This document shows positions 31,180 through 40,839 of a stretch of DNA of 64,000 bases, one piece after another. Every line of letters begins with the position of its first letter. The stretch's first letter is position 1. The notes under the pieces were generated by a model that had not been told where the DNA came from, did not search any database, and worked only from the letters and a program-made list of their open reading frames with translations. Made by a program: the position numbers and the translations under genes. Source of the stretch: Puccinia triticina (lineage: Eukaryota; Basidiomycota; Pucciniomycetes; Pucciniales; Pucciniaceae); the NCBI RefSeq assembly GCF_026914185.1, contig NC_070565.1, positions 558,001 to 622,000 on the forward strand, written 5' to 3'.

Positions 31180-31340
31180 GGCCCCGTTTGGCTGCCGCGT
31201 TATACGTCATAAATTGTTGAATTTATGACGCCGCAACCCAAAGTTTGCCCCCCGTTGCCACCAAAACTTTGAAACCCCCGGGGGTTGCGCGTCATAAATT
31301 CGACCATTTATGACGTATAACATGGCAGCCAAACGGGGCC
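31180..31340. mobile_element. 161-bp Tourist-like MITE, copy 1
   Basis: Ends GGCCCCGTTTGGCTGCCGCG and, inverted, GGCCCCGTTTGGCTGCCATG; flanks TTA (31177) and TTG (31341). Same length and sequence type as 41734-41894, in opposite orientation. Whole element is a foldback with inner arms GGGTTGCG.. around a GGGGG/CCCCC core. Confidence 0.8.
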
Positions 31341-31612
31341 TTGGTGGTTGATAGTCTCATTGTTCCTACAAAAATGTCTTGGATTGGACTCGATCTTTTC
31401 AACAGGGAGAATCCTCCGGCAGGATACTTCTTGGCCTCCGAATTATGGCGGATTCCAGGCTTGGTCCGCAACCGGCGCAATTGACCATAAGTTTTTTTGT
31501 TCTCTAGATCAAAGTGAAACTGAAACACCTGTCTGGTCTTCAGCCTCAGGTGATTGACTGCAACACTAGTTTCAAGTTTTTCTACAAAAAGTTTTCAACA
31601 ACAAACAAATCA

Positions 31613-32674
31613 ATGTGGGCAATGATCAAATCCAAGAAGCCAAAGCTTTTCCCAATCAAATTCCTTGCTTCCTCAACCCTTGAGGATTTCAAAGAGGTTG
31701 TTGCAAGCAAGTGCAATGATCAGTTTGACAGCGCTGGCAATCTCATTCAAAACGCCATTATCAAAGGATCGCCACGTATTGAGTGGAAAGTGTCAATGAA
31801 TATTGCTGATGGCGACGAGTTCAAGAAGTCCGCTGACTACCAAATCACGGATGAGTCTTCATTCAATCACTGGACTGCTTCCGTCATTTTGACTGGCCGG
31901 GACCGCATGAAGGCGTCAATGAAGCTTCTCATGATCAACCCTGAGACCACCAAGAAACAAGCTAAGGCCGTCATTGATGTCAAGAAGCATGTCTTGACTC
32001 AAAAGGTTGCAATATCAGCCTCATCGTTGGAATGCAACCAATCCATCCAATCCTTCAGCAATCACTGTTGATGGTAATTTCGATGCAATCAATCTTTATA
32101 CTAATCAAATATTTCCTGCAAACCCGCCCAATGTGAAGTATGAAACAAGAATGCCTGTGCATATCAACCCAACCAATCCCACTCGATATATACCTTTGAC
32201 TGTTGTGATGGTCCAACAATGGGCCTATGCCATTGTAAGTAACTCACCAATATATCCACATTAAAATTCCAGCAGACTGAAATAATGCTCTGTTAGGTTC
32301 AAGGGAAACAGGGAGTGGACGTTTGCACACCCCCTGCGGGATTCAAATTCAAGAATTTCTCAGCGGCAAAAAAGCGCAAACTCCACGAGTCACATACCCA
32401 CCAAAGCCCCAGCCCCAACTCCGATTCTGATAGCTCGTCTATTATTGATCTAGAAGTGAACCTCCTCAACGAGTACCTCACATTTGTCAAGATACCACTG
32501 GTCAATAGAGATGGTATAGTTGCCATTCTCACCCAGAACAAGGCCACTAATCCCAAAGTTTTCCAATCTAAGGGTATACCCCAAGAAAGCATGATACAAT
32601 GGGGAGTACCAGAGGTTTATGTGGCCCAGTTGCGCAAAAATGTGTCCAAATTTGTCCAATCTAATGCCTCTTAG
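31613..32674 (+). CDS. unknown multi-exon gene
   Basis: Exon 1 from MWAMIKSKKPKLFPIKFLAS (ATG 31613), lysine-rich, about 140 codons ending in the region KKHVLTQKV (near 32012). A second coding block in another frame (about 32030-32235, NATNPSNPSAITVDGNFDAI onwards) needs a one-base shift or an unseen intron. It splices by GTAAGT (32236)...TTAG (32297) to a last exon 32298-32674 ending KNVSKFVQSNAS. Middle part has Ser/Asp-rich nuclear-protein-like stretches. No domain known to me; probably a rust multi-copy family. Upstream 31366-31480 also reads protein-like (IGLDLFNRENPPAGYFLASE) and may be an earlier exon or relic. Broken or intact cannot be decided here. Confidence 0.45.
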
Positions 32675-33440
32675 TAGATTTGTATTCACTTTGCCTCCTT
32701 GATCACAGAAATATCCATTGTATCACCCAAGCTGATTATCACATTGTAGTCTTAGCCAGTCCAAATTCTCCAATCAGCTTGATTAACACCTTACAGTCAA
32801 ACTTAGCTTGATAATTTTACCTTTTCTTTTCTTGATCACAGAACTATTCACCATGTAACCCAAAAAATTATTATCACATTGTAGCCTTAGCCAATCACCT
32901 TGATCACATCAGCTTGATTAACACCTTACAGTCAAAATTAGCTTGTTTTTATTGTCTTGATCTTATAAAAAATTACCCTTCTGTGTTTCCCAAGAGCAAA
33001 TGCACCCTCTCAATCACAAGAACTGGACACCAGAGCAGTTATTGAAACTGATAAGAATCAAAAAAGCCCATATCCAAGTTGGACCTTCCACTTCTAGTGC
33101 TAGACCGGTCCCACAGATCAATTGTGTGTGGATATAACTTTGATTGCGCCTCAGTGCAATTTCATTTCACAATACATGCCATTGTTTGAGCAAAATAAAC
33201 ACTCATCAGCGGAGACAATTGGCTCGGCAAGAGGACATGATATGATCAGACAGGTAAGAGATTTAAGCTGCTGGGTAATACTGTTCATGATATTTTTATT
33301 GAACATTCATCAGGGGTAAGAGTTGACTTGGAAAGAGGTCAGGATCAGTTCAGACAAGGCATTGTTGATCAGGTTGGACAACTTATAGATATGTGGGGTC
33401 AGGAATGGATAATCTTGATCAAGGTCAGAGTGGAAGTTCA
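32675..33440. repeat. intergenic DNA with a diverged tandem duplication
   Basis: CTTGATCACAGAA... at about 32698-32815 and 32832-32945 are diverged copies (shared TCAGCTTGATTAACACCTTA, TTATCACATTGTAG). No gene in the rest. Confidence 0.6.
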
Positions 33441-34570
33441 TCAGTTCGGGCCTGGCGGGACGCAGTAACCAGCGTGTTCAAATACTTTGTAGCTGAACTC
33501 GGCAGTCAGGAGTTTGCCTGCCACTTTTCTTATTTCCCAATCGGGGTTGATGGCATTGTTAAGGACCTGAGACGCCCGTAAGTTGCTATTGATGGCGGCA
33601 AATCCAAGCTCAATTGGATTTAACTCGGGGCAATATGGCGGGAGGTACAAAAGTTGGACCCCAGCCGCCTCGCAAAGGTCCCGCACCCGTTCGCCGCGGT
33701 GGACAGCGGCGCTGTCACAAGCCAAAAGAGAATTGACATCTGGGTAGCAATTCATACGAGGTAGCTGGTTTGTGGTGTCAGTCGTGTAACTGAACAGATA
33801 TAGGGAAAGAGACTTGAGACTTACCAAGTCATGCTCTAAGAAATGTTCAAATTTACATCCAGTGAATGTTTTGGGAGTTGTGGTGAGAGCTGCGAGTCCA
33901 TCAATCGAGATGGCGGCGAGTAGGCTCAAGCAGAGAGGATTTTGGTTGACAACAAACCAAGCTGCTAGGGTCCCTCGCACTGACCTAGCGTACGATCGAA
34001 GGAGGTCGTTGTCACAGAATGAGCTTTCATCTGTGACAAAAAAACCAATTTAGTTAATGCACAGATACCCCGGATGTCTTGGGATACTTTCCTGTGAATA
34101 CCAAAAAGTCAGCGGGGAAAAATTCCATCTGCTCAACATAGCTGTATGTGCGAATGAGGGATTTCCAAATGTTGCGTGTTTTGGGTTTATTTAACGTTAT
34201 CAACAATCGATCAACAAGGTTTTTGTGGACCGCCTCAATGGAGAGTAGGGTCCTGGATGAGTTGTTTAATTGTTCTTGGATTTCTGCCAAGAACAAGCTG
34301 GGCTCCGATCAAACAAGTTCAACAATGAACTCACACTTGTTGTTGGTGAGTGCTTGGTTGGCCCCGGGCCTCGTACTTATCCGGATCCTTTACGACACAG
34401 CAAGTTTCTTTGAATAGGTGTAGCCAGCAAGAGAACGACTGCCAAGAGACTGAAAGACTCCAAGAGACTGAAAGACTCAGCATCCAAAAGATCTCTGCCA
34501 AACTGATCCCCTGGAGAGCCATCCGGACCACGGCAATCTTGGTTGCCGGTGCATACGGTTGGAAAGCCAT
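33441..34570 (-). pseudogene. decayed mariner/IS630-like transposase
   Basis: N-terminal helix-turn-helix from MAFQPYAPATKIAVVRMAL (34570) and ISLAEI; winged-helix part FLAEIQEQLNNSSRTLLSIE; catalytic DDE_3 part with ESSF near 34020, CDSAAVHRG and the diagnostic YLPPYCPELNPIELGFAAI at the third acidic residue. Damage: an 18-bp tandem duplication in the HTH (34443-34460/34461-34478), a frameshift near 34331, TGA at 34309-34311, and an intron (34091-34031) whose donor reads CAG|GAAAGT where CAG|GTAAGT is expected. A second intron, GTAAGT...ACCAG (33824-33765, 60 bp, stop-free), looks intact. No functional enzyme can be made. Confidence 0.8.
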
Positions 34571-34629
34571 TGGATTGGTTGTGGAGGCTGCGTTGTTGAG
34601 TTGAAAACGTGAGGCGGAAGCCGGAACGG

Positions 34630-34905
34630 CGAACTTAACTAAGTCCCTCCCCTGCCTGAGGCTTCGCCAGAGGGACTTATGACTAATCTGCATTTCTTGC
34701 ATGAGAGATATTTTTGTTTTGGTGGTGTTTTGCTTAGAACCACCATAACTCAACCCTGATTATCCCAAACCTTCTAAGTTTTCAGTGGCTGGTACGCCTG
34801 CATCTGCCCCTCCTTCTGATATAATTTCAGACTCCCCTGCCTTCACATATTGTCTTTTGCTTATTACTTGGACTTTGTGAAGAAGTTCAAGCGGTAAAGT
34901 TATGT
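34630..34905. repeat. dispersed repeat with AAGTCCCTC/GAGGGACTT hairpin, copy 3
   Basis: AACTTAACTAAGTCCCTCCC... to 34840 matches 36944-37157; 34841-34905 (CACATATTGTCTTTTGCTTA) matches the inverted right flank of the 37817 arm. A short stem AAGTCCCTC...GAGGGACTT (34643-34677) lies at its start. Confidence 0.75.
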
Positions 34906-35107
34906 GGTTATTGTCAGCCTTAGAGTCAACACAGCTGACCTAAAGTCTGCCTCTTTTCTACTTATTACATATGAAATTACTTCATATCTTTTTCATCTTA
35001 AGAGATATCATTGTTTTGACTTCATTTTCTGTTTCCTCATGCAATTTTAACCCTAGTTACAACTTAACAATTCTTTGTAACTATACTCCTTCCCTGAGTT
35101 CTTGAGT

Positions 35108-36191
35108 TGTGGCGCGCATGCGCAGTTGTGACGTGTCAGCGCTACCAGGCGCTGTGGTAAGCCAATCCTGATCTACCCAGAAAACCAGCAACCATCAATC
35201 ACAATGCTGTCACACCTCAAGAATAAATCCCATACCTCTGGCCCCCTTGTCAGCAAAGCCCAAGCCCCTCAACATCCCCACTCAATGGACATACCCTGGA
35301 TAATAGTATTCCCTCTTCCCACACTCCCCCTCTCTTGGATAAACCCTCTTCCTAGTCTCAAACATCTACCCAGATCACATTTTACCCCCTTCTTCTAGTG
35401 TTTCCTTAGAACCATGTGCTCAAAGATGTATAAGCACCCTTGAAACCCTTCACCCTCCAAACCCAACATGATACACATTATGCTAGACATAGCCCCAAAC
35501 CCCACCTAGATTATTACTTCCTGAAACACTTCATGAAACACCTGACTCCTCCTATCTTAGATCCTTAGATTACTTCTTCCTGAAACACTTCCTGAAACTC
35601 ATAACTCCTCCTATCTTAGATCATAGAATATTCTACCCCTATTATGTCTCACATATCCCCTCCTCCAACTAGGAAGATTGCACCATAGCCCCCAGAAGAT
35701 GGCATCATCCCCACCCACTATTACACCATCATGTGACTCCTTGAACCACTACTCTGACCACATGGCTGTTTCATCCTATAGAAGTAGAATGTTCTATGCT
35801 TCCCTGCAGGTTATCCTTGTTTCCTCATGGCTCCTCTTTCTTGTGTATATAAACTGGGTTGTTTTCCTCTTCATTTATTCCCCATCAGATCCTGTCAAAG
35901 TAATTCAGATCACTGGTCACCATTCACTAGCCTAGCTTATGCCATTAAATCAGAGTGGACAAGCTTGATAAGTCTATGCCAAATATATCAGGTTGGACAG
36001 ACTTTACATTACCTTTAACTTGCTATTAGATTAGTAGAAAGTAAACCCTTAGACAAACCTCAAGAATCCTCTATAGCCACACCTTTCCATAAGAGTCCAC
36101 ACTCTTATATTCTTTTTCTTGTTCCCAGAGAGGCAGCCCATTAAAGCACCATTCCCTCTCCAGCTCTATTCATCCCAAGAGTAGTTCCACA
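35108..36191 (+). repeat. LTR-like sequence, probable solo LTR related to the gypsy family
   Basis: Ends CCAAGAGTAGTTCCACA (36191), the same terminus as the gypsy LTR; TATA box GTATATAAAC at 35845; CpG-poor like that LTR except the first 50 bases. Start is uncertain (TGTGGCGC 35108 or TGTGACG 35127), and I find no duplication. Confidence 0.5.
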
Positions 36192-36808
36192 GCGCGCCAA
36201 ACCACATGTACATATGTAATTACATAAGCAAACTGTGAAAATTTTCGAAGTCAGGATCCCCCTTGCCTGAGGAGGATCTACAGACTTCAGCACACCAGAA
36301 CCACACCCCAGATAACCCAGGATCACCACCAAAGAGACTACCACGCTCCCAGTATACCTACCGTCACAGGCGCCTAGGATATTGACAGTAAGTAGACTCT
36401 TTTCACTGAACCTTGCTTATCCAGAGTGAAACTCTGTTTCTCTTGACTGTTTCTTCTTTTCTTCAACTCTTGCAATCTTAAAAGATCAAAAGGTTATCTC
36501 TTGTTAAGACCTACAAAACCAGAGCAGAGTAGTAACCCTACTTCTGAATCCCACCAACGTTTCCTTGTTGTGAGTGGAGGCTGTTGCACTCTTTCGTGGC
36601 CTTGCACAGCTGGCATCCAACTTTTCTAGGTTGAGAATAGCCCAGATCAATTAATTAAGACTTAAAGTCTAGGCCTGATCTTCTCTTTCTCTCTTTCTTT
36701 CTTCTCTCTCTGTTTGTATTTCTTTATCCCAAGAAATCCAACCAGAATCCCCCCATTTTCCTTGTGTCCTGTTGTCACACAAGAGACACAGGCTCACAGT
36801 TATCGGGA
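36192..36808. other. no gene seen
   Basis: Could be leader sequence of a lost gypsy relative or unique DNA; pyrimidine-rich stretch at 36680-36725. Confidence 0.35.
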
Positions 36809-37817
36809 ACAGCACAAGTTTAAGCTGAAGCAATCTGCCCGTACCACCCACAGCATGGGGATCGTGACGTCATCAATACTTAGCTGTGTGGATGGCAATA
36901 TCCATGGTCAACAGCCTGATCCCCCCCCCTACTGTTCCGGCAAACTTAACTAAGTCCCTCCCCTGCCTGAGGCTTTGCCAGAGGGACTTATGAATAATCT
37001 GCATTTCTTGCATGAGAGATATTTTTGTTTTGGTGGTGTTTTGCTTAGAACCACCAGAACTCAACCCTGATTATCCCAAACCTTCTAAGTTTTCAGTGGC
37101 TGGTATGCCTGCATCTGCCCCTCCTTCTGATATAATTTCAGACTCCCCTGCCTTCATCTTCACCTTAATCCTTTTATTTTTTTAAAATACCCATTTCCTT
37201 GAAATTATTGGAATTTCCACCGGATCAGAAAATAACTGTCCGGACCGTGTGCATTCATCTCAAGGTCAATTTGCTGATACAAGATGATATAAGTATGTGT
37301 TTTGATTTTTTTGCACCAATTCTCAGCTTTGATTGGGTCCCAATGCGGTTGGGTAGTGCACTATGGAAACAGTAAATGAATCAAGAATGAAATGGAGTGA
37401 TGTGCTTGACATCACGATTATTTTGATTTTTATTCTGTTTTTCAAAACATTTATTTTAAAGATACATGAGCTAGATACAAGGAATATAAAGTACATGATA
37501 ATTTTGTTGAGAGAAATGCCATTCAGAAAAAATGGGTCTTGTGAGGAAGGATTGAGAAATGATGGAGTAATGAGGAATATAACCATGAGCGTGGTCAATT
37601 ATCCGGATCTCTCATGCAAGAAATGCAGATTATTCATAAGTCCCTCTGGCAAAGCCTCAGGCAGGGGAGGGACTTAGTTAAGTTCGCCGGAACAGTAGGG
37701 GGGGGATCAGGCTGTTGACCATGGATATTGCCATCCACACAGCTAAGTATTGATGACGTCACGATCCCCATGCTGTGGGTGGCACGGGCAGATTGCTTCA
37801 GCTCAAACTTGTGCTGT
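36809..37817. repeat. large inverted repeat, 211-bp arms
   Basis: Arm 36809-37020 and inverted arm 37607-37817 are about 97% alike, spacer 586 bp. Landmarks: ACAGCACAAGTTT, GTGACGTCATCAATACTTAG, the AAGTCCC hairpin, ends at CATGAGAGAT. The left arm continues (37021-37157) as in copy 3 at 34690-34840; the right arm continues outward (37820-37890) as at 34841-34905. No transposase inside. Confidence 0.85.
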
Positions 37818-38299
37818 GCCCAATAAACACATAACTTTACCGCTTGAACTTCTTCACAAAACCAAGCAATAAGCAAAAGACAATATGTGATGAGTTCTTC
37901 CTCATGAGATAGTAGTAGGGGCATTCAAAGTTGGCCATGCATGACTTGCATGTACTTTTGCAAGTTGGTATTCAAGGCTTTTCTTGAGCACCAACACTCA
38001 AAAAAACTAGGGGGGTTTCAAAGTTGACCTGTGCGTGCATGCAGGTCACTTTGCATACCCCAATTTGGCGGGGAGACTTGCATGCCAAACTGGCAAGTCG
38101 ACGTTCAACATTTGAGTTGAACACCAACTTGCCTTGCCACGTAAGTCGGCTGTCCTGCCCCTTCAGCACTCATCTCAAACCTCAGCCACCACTCAAGATC
38201 ACCCCTCGCCACAGTCACCAGCCCCCTATCCCAAGAAAACTCATAAAACACAGCCATTGACCTCCCTCTCTTCAAATGCTCTTCAGCCACATCCTCACC

Positions 38300-38830
38300 C
38301 TAACATCTACAAAACACCATCACATCTACAAAGCTCTTCTTTGAATTTCTTGTACACTCGCGCCTTACAATTGGAACCCATAGGAAAAGAAGCACTAACC
38401 TTTCAAGATATAGGATTGCCCCTATATTTGTCCTTGAGCAGTATAAGATAACTGCCCCCTTGGATATTTGGAAAAACCAAGCTAACATGCCGACCAAGGC
38501 TCCATTGCCATACAGTCCCATCTGCTTCAATGTGACCATCAGTTTCTCGCGGACAGGGTGTTGAGGGATGTTTGAGTTGTTTTGGAATATTGGTTGGCCT
38601 TTGATTTTGGAGAGAAGACAAAAGAAATAGGGCTGAGACATCCTGAATTCCTGTTTGAGCCGTGTTTTGTCAAGGCTGAAGAGGTATTTTGTGTTGTCTG
38701 GAGCACGGCCCAATTGTATGCGAGGAGTGAGGTCGCGGTGTTTCTTGATCATGATGAGCGCGACGACAGCATCCTCCAAGTTGCTGTTCTTGCTTGAGTC
38801 GGATTCGTTGTTCAAGGCGGATTCAACCAT
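38300..38830 (-). pseudogene. Harbinger transposase, N-terminal fragment
   Basis: Starts ATG 38830. LDKTRLKQEFRMSQPYF, PIFQNNSNIPQHP and LMVTLKQMGLYGNGALVGML align with the N-terminal part of the 7579 transposase (LKRFGCYGNAASIGIL). The frame leaves homology after about residue 150 and the DDE domain is absent. Confidence 0.75.
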
Positions 38831-39136
38831 GGCTCCCCAGACTTGGCTTTGGATGAGGCGGTTTGATCAATTGATTGTTGAAGCTTGCTCTGTGTGACGG
38901 GGCATGGTTGGATGGGTTGTGTGGGGTGGTGGAAAGTGTGAAATGTTGTGGGTGTATGGGTATGAGGCTATGAGCTGGAGAGTTCTGCCAGACCGGGGCC
39001 CAGAGCGGGGTGCTCAAGGTAAGTTTGAAGTTTAGCAGGGGACATGCCAGTATGCAAATTTACTTGCATGCAAGCGGGATTTTACTTTGAATCCCACTAC
39101 TATTCAAGAAGCTTTGGGGGGTGTAGTACAATGTGA

Positions 39137-39206
39137 CTTGCATGAACTTTTGCAACTTGGTGTTCAAGAATGAACTTGAACACCAACTTGCAAAAGTGCA
39201 TGCAAG
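39137..39206. repeat. 32-bp-arm hairpin at the Harbinger remnant end
   Basis: Arms 39137-39168 and 39175-39206 (CTTGCATGAACTTTTGCAAC.. against its inverse) with two mismatches and a 6-nt loop. Confidence 0.85.
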
Positions 39207-39235
39207 TAGCATCTGGCCCACTTTGCAACCCCCTA

Positions 39236-40543
39236 GTAAAAGACTATGTTGGCCACAAATGAATGCAAAACAACTTCCGGCCCATTCCTGCTCTAACTTA
39301 ACACAAGTCCCCCCTGGTGGGAGCGCTGTGGCTGGCGGCGAAGCCGCCCCTCCCGCAGGGAGGGACTTGCGCATTATCCCAAATTTTACGCGGGAGCAGA
39401 AAGTTCATTTGGCTGAGAGGTTTTTAAAATTTTTATAGCTCCTCCCCCAGCCTCTCCACCAATATGCCCTATCTGTACCCTATGCTACTTTTCTTTCTCT
39501 ACAATTTGGTCTACTCAGATTTTTTCTATCCCAATCTGTTGACCTTTTCAAAAGATCAAAAATGCACAAGTCTTCCAAATGAGGCTCCACTTGTTCGGGA
39601 CTCCAGGAGTTGTTTTTCTGGCTACAAGATAAATGAGTGGCTCAAATTCCTTGCAAGAACAGAACCTAAAACTCTGTGTATTCAGTTTTTCTATATTGGT
39701 TGGGATTTTTAGTGTAGCAGATCCTTTCTGCTCCTGCTTAAATCAAGACATAACTCATAAGCCTCTCCTGCGGAGAGCCCTCCGGGCGGGGTCCCCCGGA
39801 CCCTCCGCTCAAGAGGCTTTGTTAAGCTAGTTCCTGCTTGGGATTTGCATTGAGCAGATGATAAAAGACAGCAAGGGTTGCCACCCTCTTATAAGCTGAG
39901 GAACAGTAGAATTTAACCGTGGGGTCCTTGAAATTCTCTTTATGTTCTTTGCTGGATGTGGACATTGCACTTCTAATTTGGGGATCCTCCGCAAATATTT
40001 TTTTGAAAGTTTGTCAATTTCCTGGTAGGAGTTCTATGATGGACAAAATTCAATTTCAATGGGGTCAGGTGTGATTCATTGATAAAGAAAACTCATTTTC
40101 CAAACCCTCCTGATGGATTGAGTGTTTCTAATTTTGGGAAAGAAGGGGCAGTGAAGACGTATATACCAGGAACAGATACTTAACAATAATAAAACAAACT
40201 GTTTTCCCATCTAAATATCTCAATTCATTCCCTGCACACCTAATCTTGCACGTATCTAAGCCCTCACCAGGAAAAATAAACTGCCACTAGACTACAGAGG
40301 ACATCAGCCTAAGTCCACTGAGCTAACCACCAGTTGAACAGCTGGCCGCATGGACAGCCCCCTGTAGGAAACAAAGGGGCCATTGTAGCCTAATTGTTGT
40401 AGCGCCAGAGCTGGAAAAAACTGACAGCCATTGTTGCTTGATGTCACCTGATTTCTGGTGACAATTGATTTTTACTGGTGCCTTGTCCCCGAAGCGGCCG
40501 GGGGGCACCCATTTTGGCCTGGGAGAGATTCATAGCATTGAGT
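39236..40543. other. gene-free region with GC hairpins and dispersed repeat copy 2
   Basis: 39308-39370 is an AAGTCCC...GGGACTT hairpin-type block (GGCGGCGAAGCCGCC inside); 39755-39825 is a second GC-rich palindromic block. 40320-40475 is the inverted partner of the 3391-3745 repeat. No gene. Confidence 0.5.
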
Positions 40544-40839
40544 CAGGATGTAAACGGGTCGGATCCAGGTTGGAAAACTGTGCCCAAACCCAACCCAACA
40601 TAAATGCCGGGTTGGGTTGGGCCAGGTCAAATATTCAAATACGCTGACCAAACCCGCACCCAATTAGGCATGATGCAGGTTGGGTCGGGTCCGGGGCGGT
40701 TCTTGGGTTGAACCAACCTTTTACAAGATAGGAGAAAAGAAAAAAAAGAAGGAGAATAAGGATAAAAAATGTGAGATTAATTTTGAGTCCTGGAGCTTTC
40801 ATGTATATACAACAGGAGATCAAGTGAAATAAAAAGAAT

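Larger units (their letters stand above)
37914..39232. mobile_element. Harbinger-type element remnant, two sets of ends
   Basis: Outer pair CTAGGGGGGTTTCAAAGTTG (38009) and, inverted, CTAGGGGGTTGCAAAGTGGG (39232), flanked by CTA. Second pair GGGGCATTCAAAGTTGG (37914) and, inverted, GGGATTCAAAGTAAAATC (about 39100), flanked by TAGTA/TACTA. The two pairs overlap, so one element probably inserted near the end of another. Contains a transposase fragment. Confidence 0.55.

Noticed and set aside
32632..34905. Possible programmed read-through at TGA in the mariner relic
   Set aside because: Other lesions (frameshift, lost donor) show plain decay.
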